This document shows, piece by piece, positions 1 through 8,442 of a stretch of DNA of 41,830 nt. The DNA comes from Chlorobium sp. (GTDB taxonomy: Bacteria > Bacteroidota > Chlorobiia > Chlorobiales > Chlorobiaceae). The DNA lies in assembly GCA_028277485.1 (NCBI GenBank), contig JANQGE010000036.1, positions 1 to 41,830 of the forward strand, read 5' to 3'. A program made the position numbers and the translations under genes. Below the pieces are notes generated by a model. That model was not told the DNA's origin, did no database searches, and saw only the letters and a list, made by a program, of their open reading frames with translations. Position 1 is the stretch's first letter. Each line of letters opens with the position of its first letter.

Positions 1-497
1 AAAAATGTTCGAAGTTCTGCGGAAAGACTGTTCGAGCTTTTCCGGAATGACTGTTCGAAGTTGTGCGGAATTTGTGTTCGAGGTTTGGCGGAACCTACAA
101 ACGAGGTTACCAATTTTGCTCTCAAAGGGTTCAAATGGATATACGCAACCAGACGCATAAAGTAACGGTCTTCCTGACAGACAATTGACTTGTAACGATT
201 TTGAAAAAGATGACCCTGCCGTTCATGGCGCCTGTTATAGTTGCTTGCATAGCCACTCAACATTCTGCGCATAAAGGTAGACATACCCATATTCCCACTC
301 CGAAGCAATATATGAGCATGATTGTTTAATAATGCCCATGCATAAATCGTTATACCTGTTTCCTGAGCAAGCCTCCCCATACGGTCAACAAAATCCACCC
401 GGTCCTTATCATCAGTAACAATGTCTCGCTTTTCAATTCCCCGAAGCATCACGTGGTGAAGGGTTCCTGGTGCGTCAAGTCTCGGGCCTCTTGGCAT
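1..497 (-). pseudogene. REP-associated tyrosine transposase (RAYT, Y1 family), 3' part lost
   Basis: Reading from an ATG at 497 downwards, an open frame begins MPRGPRLDAPG and carries the single-strand transposase core of the IS200-like Y1 family: the HUH-type metal motif NNHAHILL near residue 58, and the NRY with the presumed nucleophile tyrosine near residue 101, followed by the family's YIHLNPLRA motif. These enzymes excise and insert REP-type hairpins. Right after NPLRAKLV the normal family ending (a further ~70 residues or more) is replaced by translated tandem repeat sequence, and the frame stays open to the window edge. I therefore call it a truncated, probably inactive copy. The start is supported by the family's usual MPRxxR beginning. 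The true downstream boundary lies outside the window. Confidence 0.8.
6..97. repeat. Four tandem degenerate 23-bp units
   Basis: Units start at 6, 29, 52 and 75, each 23 bp, each beginning TGTTCGA and holding a GCGGAA or CCGGAA block about nine bases later. Units differ from one another at several positions. They sit exactly where the transposase reading frame loses its family ending, so they replaced or interrupted it. They could be REP-like targets of the neighbouring RAYT, but I see only weak dyad symmetry (TTCGAA). Confidence 0.75.
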
Positions 498-617
498 TGT
501 CAACTCGTTTATATGAATATTTGAAGCCTTGCAAACAGTTAAACATAAAGATTGTATAATTTATTTACAACGTCCCATAAGAACTTCATGCAACTTTATG
601 GAACGACAGAAAACCCA

Positions 618-645
618 AAACCCCCGATTTTACGGGGGCTTTGAG
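618..645 (-). terminator. Rho-independent terminator after the tRNA pair
   Basis: A perfect 6-bp GC stem (CCCCCG at 621-626 with CGGGGG at 633-638) with a 6-base loop. Read on the minus strand it is followed by TTTTGGGTTTT, which fits termination of the two tRNA genes that are transcribed toward it. Confidence 0.7.
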
Positions 646-677
646 CCTTTTTGCCTCGTTATGGTTTTAGCCATTCG

Positions 678-750
678 TCGGGGTGGCGGGACTCGAACCC
701 ACGACCTCTGCGTCCCGAACGCAGCACTCTACCAGCTGAGCCACACCCCG
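678..750 (-). tRNA. tRNA-Pro (CGG)
   Basis: On the minus strand the 73-nt sequence folds as a full cloverleaf: acceptor CGGGGTG pairs with CACCCCG, D arm GCTC/GAGT, anticodon stem CTGCG/CGCAG around loop TTCGGGA, T arm with the TTCGAGT loop. Anticodon CGG followed by G37 is typical of proline tRNA. The discriminator base is A; the CCA end is not encoded. Confidence 0.93.
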
Positions 751-767
751 AAAGCTTCCTTTCACTG

Positions 768-840
768 TGCCCTTGGACAGATTCGAACTGCCGACCTTTA
801 GTTCCGGAAACTACTGCTCTATCCACTGAGCTACAAGGGC
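768..840 (-). tRNA. tRNA-Arg (CCG)
   Basis: Minus-strand cloverleaf: acceptor GCCCTTG with CAAGGGC, D arm GCTC/GAGC, anticodon loop TTCCGGA (anticodon CCG), T loop TTCGAAT, discriminator A. The outermost anticodon-stem pair is a G-A mismatch, the rest pair. It lies 17 bp upstream of tRNA-Pro and is probably co-transcribed with it. Confidence 0.92.
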
Positions 841-892
841 TATGTGGGCACGGGAGAGAGAAGATAATAATTTCCAGCGATAAATTTCATGG

Positions 893-2275
893 TTATATTG
901 CCTCGGCAGCGCGGCTGATCTCTTCCGAAGCAAGATTTGCACTCATCACCGCCCCGCCCATTGAATCATAGTAAAGCTGCTGCGTGTATCCCCCTGCAAG
1001 GAATAGATTGGAAACAGGCGTTCTTTGTGTCGGCCTGTATTGTTCCATATTCGGCAGCGGGGCATAAACCGAGCTCGGGATCTTGACCAGTGTTGATTTC
1101 AAAATCTTCGCTCCTCCGGACGAATCCGGATAACAGCTGCGGATGTTCCGATCCACTCGATCGATAATTTCCTCCTTTGAAAGGGACATCAGTTCTTTAG
1201 CCGGGGCCACACAGAATTCGAACCGTGATTTACCGATATGAGGCTTTCCCCGAAGCACTTTATAATCCGGCGTTGTATTGGCAAGGTCTGCGTAAACCGG
1301 GATAACCCCGTCCGGGCTGAACAACACGTTATCTTCAGGAGTTATCTGCCGATCATACCATATCTGTACGGAAATGACAGGCACTCCTTTCAATTTGTCA
1401 AGGTTGCCAAAAAATGTCTGCTCCTGCTTCAGCGAAACGGGCAGCACTCTATTGAGGTTATGCACCGGCAGCGCACAGAGATAATAATCGGCTGAAAGCA
1501 CGTCTCCGTTTGCCAGACGAACTCCCGTGACTTCCCCTCCCTCGTAAAGCAGCATTTCTGCGGCTGCTCCCGGAAAGAACCGGGCACCTCTTGCCCTGGA
1601 ATACTCCTGCAGCGGCCCGACAAGGTACTGCTGAGGAGCTCCTTTCAGAAATCCCATACAGGATGCACCGGGAATGCGGTAGAACGCCTCGGTAACATCA
1701 AGAATAATCTTCGCTGAAATCTCTTCGGGAGGAGCAAACTTGAGGGCAAGCGCCATCGGCCGAAACATCTTCTCCAGAAGACGATCCCCAAATTTGTGCT
1801 GTTTCGCCCATGCTGAAAAGGTAAGGTGATCCTGTGAGGGAGGATATTTGTCCTTTTTGAGTGCCAGCGGGATCAATGACTTCGAAAACGAAAGCATTTC
1901 ACGAAACGTGAAATAGCGGTTGTTCACGATAGCGGGCACAAGATGAAGCGGACTCGGCAGCTCCCATGTGTTGAACGTGAAGCTTTTGCCTCCGGCAAGC
2001 GTGTAGGTAAGCCTGTGGTTTTTCCATAACACGGATTGATAGACGTCGATCTCTCGCATGAGATCATAGAGCACGTCATATGCCCCAAAAAAACAGTGCG
2101 TGCCGGACTCTATCCAATCTCCTTCCTCATCTTTCCATGAAGATACCTTTCCCCCGTATATGGAACGTTTTTCAAGCAGCGTTACGGAAAATCCCCGGTC
2201 GGTGAGACGTTTTGCAGCTGTAAGCCCGGCTAATCCGCCGCCGAGAATGAGAACAGACTTGTTATTACCCTGCAT
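893..2275 (-). CDS. crtQ: Carotene desaturase of the plant/cyanobacterial CrtP-CrtQ type, probably zeta-carotene desaturase
   Basis: A 460-residue FAD flavoprotein that would introduce double bases into a C40 carotene during carotenoid synthesis, at the membrane face. The N-terminus has the dinucleotide-binding motif VLILGGGLAGLTAAKRL (residues 8-24), then GGKVSSW and ESGTHCFFGAY, the substrate-side motif of the PDS/ZDS clade. The stretch FLKGAPQQYLVGP resembles the KGSPDVYLSGP block of zeta-carotene desaturases more than phytoene desaturases, which is why I favour CrtQ. The C-terminus NLFLAGGYTQQLYYDSMGGA is the second FAD-contact region. It lies 34 bp behind recR in the same direction and may share its transcript. 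CrtP is the alternative. This desaturase type is expected in green sulfur bacteria, which make carotenoids by the plant-like route. Confidence 0.85.
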   Translation of the reverse strand: MQGNNKSVLILGGGLAGLTAAKRLTDRGFSVTLLEKRSIYGGKVSSWKDEEGDWIESGTHCFFGAYDVLYDLMREIDVYQSVLWKNHRLTYTLAGGKSFTFNTWELPSPLHLVPAIVNNRYFTFREMLSFSKSLIPLALKKDKYPPSQDHLTFSAWAKQHKFGDRLLEKMFRPMALALKFAPPEEISAKIILDVTEAFYRIPGASCMGFLKGAPQQYLVGPLQEYSRARGARFFPGAAAEMLLYEGGEVTGVRLANGDVLSADYYLCALPVHNLNRVLPVSLKQEQTFFGNLDKLKGVPVISVQIWYDRQITPEDNVLFSPDGVIPVYADLANTTPDYKVLRGKPHIGKSRFEFCVAPAKELMSLSKEEIIDRVDRNIRSCYPDSSGGAKILKSTLVKIPSSVYAPLPNMEQYRPTQRTPVSNLFLAGGYTQQLYYDSMGGAVMSANLASEEISRAAEAI

Positions 2276-2309
2276 CAGAAAAAGCTACAAATGAATTGTT
2301 TGTGGGCAC

Positions 2310-2924
2310 CTACAATGCCGACCTCCCCTCCAGCGCTCTGGAAAGAGTAGCCTCATCGATAAACTCAAGTTCGGCGCCGACCGGAACCCCTCTGGCTATC
2401 TTGGTCACCGCAACCCCCAAAGGCTTTAACAGCTTGCTGATATACAACACGGTCGTTTCCCCTTCTACTGTCGGGTTCAACGCCATAATAATTTCATTGA
2501 CCCTGCTCCCGCCGGCTGGAGAGAGGCGCGCCAGAAGCTCTTTTATCCTGATGTCATCAGGTCCTACACCGTCCAGCGGAGAGATAACACCGTGAAGCAC
2601 GTGATATAAACCCCTGTATTGGGCGGTTTTTTCAAAAGCAAGCATATCAGTAGGAGATTCCACAACGCAGATTACCGACCGGTCACGGCTTGCTCCCCTG
2701 CATATGGAACAAGGATCATCACCAAGGTCGGTAACATTCTGGCAGATCGAGCAGCTGACCACCCGCTCCTTAACATCCGTAAGGGCCCTGGAGAGTTTTT
2801 CAACCTCCCCTGGTTGTTCATGAAGAATATGCATCGCCAGGCGCTGAGCGGTCTTGCGGCCTATGCCCGGCAATTTTGCAAACTCCTCGATCAGTGCCTC
2901 AATTGCCGCTGAAGTATACCGCAT
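2310..2924 (-). CDS. recR: Recombination mediator RecR
   Basis: 204 residues, the normal length. RecR works with RecO (and RecF) to load RecA onto SSB-coated gaps. Visible parts in order: helix-hairpin-helix LPGIGRKTAQRLA (18-30), a four-cysteine zinc finger (C58, C61, C72, C75) and a Toprim domain beginning ICVVESPTDMLAFE. The start codon lies 8 bp after the ybaB stop, the conserved ybaB-recR arrangement of many bacteria, so the two are an operon. Confidence 0.97.
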   Translation of the reverse strand: MRYTSAAIEALIEEFAKLPGIGRKTAQRLAMHILHEQPGEVEKLSRALTDVKERVVSCSICQNVTDLGDDPCSICRGASRDRSVICVVESPTDMLAFEKTAQYRGLYHVLHGVISPLDGVGPDDIRIKELLARLSPAGGSRVNEIIMALNPTVEGETTVLYISKLLKPLGVAVTKIARGVPVGAELEFIDEATLSRALEGRSAL

Positions 2925-2932
2925 GAATAGTC

Positions 2933-3268
2933 CTACTGGCCGAAGTTGAAGTTTTTCAGCACATCGTCGCCGCCCAGCATACTGCCTGCAGCCTTCGACA
3001 ACTCTCCACGGGCCAGATCTGCAGCTTTTTCGAGAGCACTGTTTACAGCCGCCACTACCAGATCCTGAACCATCTCGACATCATCGAGTACCTCAGGATC
3101 AATCGTTACGGAAAGCACTTTCTGTTTACCACTGACTGTCGCTTTTACCATACCGCCTCCGGCATCTCCTTCAGCGGTTATTTTCTCAAGCTGCTTCTGT
3201 ACATCCTGCATCTTCGCTCCAGCCTGCTGGAGCTGTTTCATCATGTCATTGAAATTAAGCATTGCCAT
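2933..3268 (-). CDS. ybaB: YbaB/EbfC family nucleoid-associated protein
   Basis: A small DNA-binding protein, about 111 residues from the chosen ATG at 3268 (MAMLNFNDMMKQL). A GTG six bases further upstream (3274) is also in frame; I prefer the ATG because homologues commonly start Met-x-Met. Family marks: the N-terminal helix rich in K/Q (MMKQLQQAGAKMQDVQKQLE), the central VKATVSGKQKVLSVTIDPE strand region, and a C-terminal helix. Members bind DNA as dimers. The gene directly precedes recR, its usual partner. Confidence 0.93.
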   Translation of the reverse strand: MAMLNFNDMMKQLQQAGAKMQDVQKQLEKITAEGDAGGGMVKATVSGKQKVLSVTIDPEVLDDVEMVQDLVVAAVNSALEKAADLARGELSKAAGSMLGGDDVLKNFNFGQ

Positions 3269-3308
3269 AGTCACTTCTTCTGGAATTCTTTAGAAACCAT
3301 CCTTCTCT

Positions 3309-3515
3309 CTACCTGTTCAACGATGCAACCAGAGCGCACAGCAAATTAATCGCGAACCTCTTACGACTTTCTGCGCAGGGCCAGGTACACCTTTTTTCCG
3401 CACACACATGCGCTACTGCGTCACCGAGCCCGTTATGGATCCGATGCTCCTCAGCGGTAACGATCTCCCCGGTATCGTTTGCGGCACGGGCAACCGCCAG
3501 CGCTTTCCAAACCAT
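3309..3515 (-). pseudogene. Transketolase-like C-terminal fragment, decayed
   Basis: The minus-strand frame reads ...ARAANDTGEIVTAEEHRIHNGLGDAVAHV..., which resembles the C-terminal domain of transketolases (pattern A..TG.IVT.EEH...GGLG.AVAE). Only about 40 residues match; upstream and downstream matches fall into other frames or vanish, and the last dozen residues (ALVASLNR) come from a family A repeat end. I read it as a gene remnant cut by repeat insertion. A short independent hypothetical protein is possible but unlikely. Confidence 0.5.
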
Positions 3516-3796
3516 GATCCACAGGAAACGTATTGAGCAACTTCGGCAAAGGTGTCTTGCTCTCCCATAAACCTACAAATAACTTCAACTTACAGGAACT
3601 TCTATTGTTCCGTGTCTTCCCAGCCAGGCGGGCTTGGACGGTGCTTGAAATTCAACAAAAATTCGTATGCACCCGGGGCAATAGCCCACAATCATAGAGG
3701 TGCCCTTATATAACTGCCAGACTCGAACAATCGCCCAATTTAGGCTACATTTAAAAAACACTTACTTTCCGTCATCATTTCATCAAATCGCCTGAA
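3516..3796. other. Intergenic debris: family A repeat end and a second short repeat
   Basis: No convincing gene. At 3694-3707 lies a right end of repeat family A (ATAGAGGTGCCCTT); its other end is recognisable, degraded, near 3310-3345. At 3722-3748 is a copy, inverted, of a short element seen again at 41551-41577 (shared core CTAAATTG-GCGATTGT). The stretch 3749-3796 must hold the ksgA promoter, but I see no clear -35/-10 pair. Confidence 0.5.
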
Positions 3797-4585
3797 ATGA
3801 CAAAGGTTGAATATAAGCATACGGAAATAGCGGTAAAAAAAAAATTTGGCCAGAACTTCCTTACCGACCGGAACATCTGCAGAAAGATCGTCCAGTCAGC
3901 CGGACTGCGGGAAAACGACCGTATTCTGGAAATAGGCCCAGGGTTCGGAGCGCTTACCAGCGAAATCCTCGAGCTGTCCCCCGGGCTTACCGCCGTAGAA
4001 AAAGATCGTGAGCTTGCAGCGTTCATTCGCAAAGAATACCCTTCCGTCACCGTCATCGAAGCGGATTTTCTCACGATAAATCTGGCAGAACTTGCTGCAG
4101 AAGGATCGCTTAAGATCATGGGAAACATACCTTACTCAATTACCAGCCAGATCCTTTTCAAGCTCCTTGATAACCGCAAGCATATCATTTCTGAAACCCT
4201 TATGATGCAGCACGAAGTCGCCCTGCGCCTGGTTGCCCGTCCGAACACCAAAGAGTATGGCATCCTTGCGGTTCAGATGCAGACATTCTGTGAAGTCACC
4301 TACCTTTTCAAGGTAAAAGGAAACGTGTTCAGGCCGAGGCCGAAAGTTGACAGCGCAGCAGTGAAGATCACTCCATGCCAATCGCCTATGGATGCCGATG
4401 AAACCGGATTCAGAAGTTTTGTCCGCACAGCTTTCGGGCAGAGAAGAAAAACACTGCAGAACAACCTCAGAAAACACTACGACCTGTCGAAGGTTACGTC
4501 GGTCGACCTGCATCTGCGCGCCGAATCACTTTCCATCGAGCAGTTTACTTCACTCTACGGGGAACTCCGGCTCCTGGCCGGCTGA
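3797..4585 (+). CDS. ksgA: 16S rRNA dimethyladenosine transferase KsgA (RsmA)
   Basis: 262 residues. It dimethylates two adjacent adenosines near the 3' end of 16S rRNA late in 30S assembly. Motifs: KKKFGQNFL (15-22), SAM-binding ILEIGPGFGALT (43-54), acidic E68 in AVEKD, and the catalytic GNIPYSITS (109-117, NIPY being the N6-adenine methyltransferase motif). FRPRPKVDSAAV is the conserved C-terminal block. The ATG at 3797 lacks a strong ribosome binding site, but the protein begins just before the conserved core, so it cannot be much shorter. Its last 36 bp overlap the convergent nuclease gene. Confidence 0.96.
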   Translation: MTKVEYKHTEIAVKKKFGQNFLTDRNICRKIVQSAGLRENDRILEIGPGFGALTSEILELSPGLTAVEKDRELAAFIRKEYPSVTVIEADFLTINLAELAAEGSLKIMGNIPYSITSQILFKLLDNRKHIISETLMMQHEVALRLVARPNTKEYGILAVQMQTFCEVTYLFKVKGNVFRPRPKVDSAAVKITPCQSPMDADETGFRSFVRTAFGQRRKTLQNNLRKHYDLSKVTSVDLHLRAESLSIEQFTSLYGELRLLAG

Positions 4586-5818
4586 CTCCTTGTTGAATTC
4601 CTCTTCAAGCTCCCGGGCTGCATGCAGAATATGTTCCTTGAGCGGCAGCAGCTTCTTGTTGTGCCCGATATACATCTCCAGGGCCTCTCCTGTTGAAAGG
4701 TTGCGGTGCAGCTCAGGCACCCTGCTCCTGGCAGCTTCCTGCTCGATGTTCAGGTTTATGCCCGCGATGACAAACGAATCATGCAACGCCCTGCGGACCG
4801 CTTTCATTTCCACCAAGCCCCGCTGATCACCGCGACAGGTGATAACAACCCTGACAATAGCCCCTTCCAGGTTGTTGTGCCGGATGCGTTCGAGTAGTAA
4901 AGGCATCGGATCGTCCTCCCCCCTCACATCCACTTCAATCGGAACCATTGTCCTGGCGGGTGTCGGAATATGACGGAACTCCGGTTTCTTCTTTTCTGAA
5001 ATATCGATCACCACAAACCCCTTTTTCTGCCCGGCTTCGGCAAAACTGATTCGCTCGATGCTTCCGGAATACACAACAGGCGGTCTTTCTCCCTCTCCGA
5101 GCTCCTGATATTTATGAATATGCCCCAGGGCAACGTAATCGAATTCGGGACGTTTCAGCATGGAAAGGCTGAAAACCGGGTCCCTTGTCACCAGCACAGC
5201 ACGTTCAGAACCTTCTGTCATCACCGCCGTATCCACATGCAGGTGACCGGCGAGAATCACCGGATAGTCAACAGGCTCTTTCCTCAGGCGCTCTGCTTCG
5301 AATGAGACAAACTCCGAATAGATTTCATGAACCTTTTGATGCTGCTCCTCTTTAGGCAAAGAAGCAAACTCTTCACTGGTGCGAAGCACATGGGTCATCG
5401 GCCAGGGCAGTCCAATAATTCTGACCGGTCCGCTTTTCGTCATGATATCCCGGGAATCGGGTTTCCTGAAAAGATGAACACTGTCTGAGAACAGCGAGAA
5501 TATCTCCATGGAGTTCACCTTTCCGAATGTATAGGGATGGTCATGGTTGCCGACAACCATCACCACCGGGACGCCGCGGTCAAGCAGCGGCTTCAGGCAA
5601 CGAGCAAATATCCTCTGGTCGGTCTGGCTGGGATTCATATCGCGGTAGGCATCTCCGCAGAAAAGCACCAAGTCGACATCCTCCCCAACCGCATGGTCCA
5701 CCATGTAACGGAAACAGCGCTCAAAATCCCCCAATCTCGAATTCAGACCGCTCTTCGGGTCCATCACTCCGTGCGTCTTGTAGCCGATATGAATATCAGC
5801 GGTATGGAGAATTTTCAT
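4550..5818 (-). CDS. SbcD-like metallophosphoesterase DNA repair exonuclease
   Basis: 422 residues from the ATG at 5818, chosen because GGAG stands 7 bases ahead and the protein then starts MKILHTADIHIG as in the SbcD/Mre11 family; an in-frame ATG 13 codons earlier is less likely. Two-metal phosphoesterase motifs are complete: DIH, FCGDAYRD, GNHDHP, GHLHVD and GHIHK. Family members process DNA double-strand ends and hairpins, normally with an SbcC/Rad50 ATPase. No sbcC lies next to it in the window (ksgA converges downstream, prpE diverges upstream), so a partner, if any, is elsewhere. The last part (about 290-422) is the less conserved capping region. Confidence 0.87.
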   Translation of the reverse strand: MKILHTADIHIGYKTHGVMDPKSGLNSRLGDFERCFRYMVDHAVGEDVDLVLFCGDAYRDMNPSQTDQRIFARCLKPLLDRGVPVVMVVGNHDHPYTFGKVNSMEIFSLFSDSVHLFRKPDSRDIMTKSGPVRIIGLPWPMTHVLRTSEEFASLPKEEQHQKVHEIYSEFVSFEAERLRKEPVDYPVILAGHLHVDTAVMTEGSERAVLVTRDPVFSLSMLKRPEFDYVALGHIHKYQELGEGERPPVVYSGSIERISFAEAGQKKGFVVIDISEKKKPEFRHIPTPARTMVPIEVDVRGEDDPMPLLLERIRHNNLEGAIVRVVITCRGDQRGLVEMKAVRRALHDSFVIAGINLNIEQEAARSRVPELHRNLSTGEALEMYIGHNKKLLPLKEHILHAARELEEEFNKESAGQEPEFPVE

Positions 5819-6024
5819 GGCTGCACTCCGGTTTACCGGTATATATCCAAAATCCACCTTAATTCCTCAATTCCACCATCCACGATGTAAACGCGCAAAC
5901 TTACCGCTCTTGGGGGTTCACTGTCAGACACACTTACCATGCTCTTTTGCCAACTGAAAACCGCCAACGGCATACCGATCCTGACTCCCTGCCCGCCACC
6001 GACCGTATCGTATGCAATAACTAC

Positions 6025-6069
6025 AACAATTGTTAAAGACTCATGGTTTTACAATCGATATTTTGTAAA
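6025..6069. promoter_or_regulatory. Two palindromes upstream of the propionate cluster
   Basis: In the 304-bp divergent gap between the nuclease gene and prpE, AACAATTGTT (6025-6034) is a perfect palindrome, and TTTACAA (6048-6054) is mirrored by TTGTAAA (6063-6069). They end 54 bp before the prpE start, a normal place for an operator. No regulator gene is adjacent, so the binding protein is unknown. The rest of the gap shows nothing I recognise. Confidence 0.35.
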
Positions 6070-6122
6070 CTGAGCCTTATTGTCATTTCCCGCAGGGAAT
6101 TAACTTAAAACAAAGTCAAGAC

Positions 6123-8018
6123 ATGCCGCTCTCTTACAATAACGTTTACCGGGAATCCATTGAAAATCCTGAAAAATTCTGGGCGGATGCCGCAGAAACC
6201 CTTCATTGGTACAGAAAATGGGACAAGGTGCTTGATAACAGCAACCCTCCCTTCTATCGCTGGTTCGCCGGAGGTAAAACCAACACCTGCTACAACGCGC
6301 TCGACCGTCACGTCGATGAAGGCCGAGGCAACAACATCGCCGTGATTTACGACAGCCCCGTCACCGGCGCAAAACAACAGTTTACTTTTCGTGAATTCCG
6401 TGATGAGGTCGCGCTTTTTGCAGGTGCGCTGCAATCCAGAGGAGTGCGCAAGGGAGACCGCGTCATCATCTATATGCCGATGATCCCCGAGGCCCTTATC
6501 GCCATGCTTGCCTGCGCCAGAATAGGCGCCATCCATTCTGTGGTGTTTGGCGGGTTCGCATCGCATGAGCTTGCCGTCAGAATCGACGACTGTAAGCCCA
6601 AAATCATTGTATCGGCTTCCTGCGGCATTGAAAGGGAAAAGGTTATCGATTATAAACGGCTGCTTGACTTTGCCATCGAGCTGGCCCATTTCAAACCTGA
6701 AATCTGTATCATCCGGCAGCGTGAACAGCTCAGGGGCCCCCTGAACGAGGAAAGGGATTTAACCTGGAAACAGGCCCTGCTCGGGGCCGAGCCCGCCCCT
6801 TGCGTCCCCGTCGAGTCATCCGATCCCCTGTATATTCTCTATACCTCAGGAACAACCGGAAAACCCAAGGGAGTAGTACGAGACAACGGCGGTCATATGG
6901 TTGCCCTGAAATGGAGCATGGAGCACGTCTACGGCATCGAGCCTGGGGAAACCTATTGGGCGGCAAGCGATGTCGGCTGGGTTGTAGGGCATTCCTATAT
7001 CGTTTACGGACCGCTGCTTAACGGCAACACAACCATCGTCTTCGAGGGCAAGCCGGTAGGCACACCAGACCCGGGAGTGTTCTGGCGAATTATCAGCGAA
7101 TACGGCGTTTCGGTTTTTTTCACCGCACCGACCGCTTTCCGGGCGATCAAGAAGGAGGACCCGAACGGAACTTTCATTGAGAAATACAATCTTTCCGGTT
7201 TCAGGACACTTTTTCTTGCCGGCGAGCGGGCCGATCCCGATACGGTTAAATGGGCCCAGGAAAAACTTCAGGTACCGGTTATCGACCATTGGTGGCAAAC
7301 CGAAACCGGCTGGGCAATCGCGGCAAACTGCCAAGGGATCGAGCCCGGACCGGTCAAATACGGCTCGGCTTCCAAAGCTGTCCCCGGTTACAACGTCAAG
7401 GTAGTGAACCAGAATATGGAAGAGCTGGAGAATGGTAAGATGGGAGACATTGTCATCCGCCACCCGCTTCCTCCGGGAACGATGCTGACCCTCTGGAAAG
7501 CCGACAATCATTTTATCGACAGCTATATGTCAAAATACCCCGGGCACTATCTCACCAGCGATGCTGGCTATATTGACGAAGACGGCTACATTTACATCAT
7601 GTCCCGCACCGACGATATCATCAACGTCGCCGGACACAGGCTTTCTACCGGGGCAATCGAGGCGGAACTGTGCGAGCACCCTGATGTTGCCGAAAGCGCC
7701 GTTATCGGTGCCGCGGATGAACTTAAGGGAGAAGTACCTGTCGGGTTTCTTGTTCTGAAATCCGGGGTCGATACACCTCATAACCAGATCATCAAACACG
7801 TCATCGAATATGTCCGGGAGAACATCGGGCCGGTCGCATCTTTCAAACAGGCTGTTATCGTGCAGCGCCTCCCCAAAACCCGTTCCGGAAAGATCCTCAG
7901 AGGCACCATGCGCAAGATAGCAAACAGCCAGGAGTACACGATGCCCGCGACGATCGACGATCCTGCAGTACTTGACGAGATCAAGGAGGTTCTTCAGTCT
8001 ATCGGTTACGCCAGATGA
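6123..8018 (+). CDS. prpE: Propionyl-CoA synthetase (acetyl-CoA synthetase family)
   Basis: 631 residues, AMP-forming acyl-CoA ligase. It activates propionate with ATP and CoA to propionyl-CoA. Motifs: the PrpE-like N-terminus with FYRWFAGGKTNTCYNALDRHV, the phosphate loop YILYTSGTTGKPKGVV (about 237-252), WWQTETGW, and the C-terminal lysine motif TRSGKILRG (lysine about 589) whose lysine is acetylated in many relatives. Acetyl-CoA synthetases are somewhat longer and more distant in the N-terminal block; the neighbours (epimerase, carboxylase, mutase) also argue for propionate. The stop overlaps the start of the epimerase gene (ATGA), so the two are translationally coupled. Confidence 0.9.
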   Translation: MPLSYNNVYRESIENPEKFWADAAETLHWYRKWDKVLDNSNPPFYRWFAGGKTNTCYNALDRHVDEGRGNNIAVIYDSPVTGAKQQFTFREFRDEVALFAGALQSRGVRKGDRVIIYMPMIPEALIAMLACARIGAIHSVVFGGFASHELAVRIDDCKPKIIVSASCGIEREKVIDYKRLLDFAIELAHFKPEICIIRQREQLRGPLNEERDLTWKQALLGAEPAPCVPVESSDPLYILYTSGTTGKPKGVVRDNGGHMVALKWSMEHVYGIEPGETYWAASDVGWVVGHSYIVYGPLLNGNTTIVFEGKPVGTPDPGVFWRIISEYGVSVFFTAPTAFRAIKKEDPNGTFIEKYNLSGFRTLFLAGERADPDTVKWAQEKLQVPVIDHWWQTETGWAIAANCQGIEPGPVKYGSASKAVPGYNVKVVNQNMEELENGKMGDIVIRHPLPPGTMLTLWKADNHFIDSYMSKYPGHYLTSDAGYIDEDGYIYIMSRTDDIINVAGHRLSTGAIEAELCEHPDVAESAVIGAADELKGEVPVGFLVLKSGVDTPHNQIIKHVIEYVRENIGPVASFKQAVIVQRLPKTRSGKILRGTMRKIANSQEYTMPATIDDPAVLDEIKEVLQSIGYAR

Positions 8019-8419
8019 TCAGCAACATCGAACACATAGCCATTGCGGTACACGACCTCCAAAGCGCCCTTGAGCGCTTCAAAGCGTTGACAGGCGCAAC
8101 CGAAGAACAGATCCGTATCGAGGAAGTTTCTTCAGAAAAGGTCAGGGTGGCGCTCATACAGATCGGCAGCTCCAAAATCGAGCTGATGGAGCCTCTCGGA
8201 GCGGACAGTTCGATAGCGAAATTTCTCGAAAAACGCGGCGAAGGACTGCACCACATCGCCCTTGAAACCACCGACCTGGAAGCTGAAACCGCCCGCACCA
8301 CAAATGAAGGTTTCCCGCCGCTTTCTGCGCCATCTCCAGGTGCAGGCAAGAAAAAAATTGTATTTTTCAACCCAAAGGATACCAACCGGGTACTTATAGA
8401 ATTTGTACAAAAGCCGTAA
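8015..8419 (+). CDS. mce: Methylmalonyl-CoA epimerase
   Basis: 134 residues, vicinal-oxygen-chelate fold. It interconverts the two C2 epimers of methylmalonyl-CoA, linking the carboxylase product to the mutase substrate. Metal ligands visible: H7 in IEHIAIAV, E/Q region IELMEP, H in GLHHIAL and E in LIEFVQ at the end. The gene overlaps prpE by 4 bp and is followed 23 bp later by the carboxyltransferase gene. Length is normal for the family. Confidence 0.93.
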   Translation: MISNIEHIAIAVHDLQSALERFKALTGATEEQIRIEEVSSEKVRVALIQIGSSKIELMEPLGADSSIAKFLEKRGEGLHHIALETTDLEAETARTTNEGFPPLSAPSPGAGKKKIVFFNPKDTNRVLIEFVQKP

Positions 8420-8442
8420 CACCACGACACTACGAATCAATT

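Noticed and set aside
529..971. Open frames with GWRDSNPRPLRPE and similar peptides
   Set aside because: Antisense translations of the two tRNA genes, a well-known false gene call.
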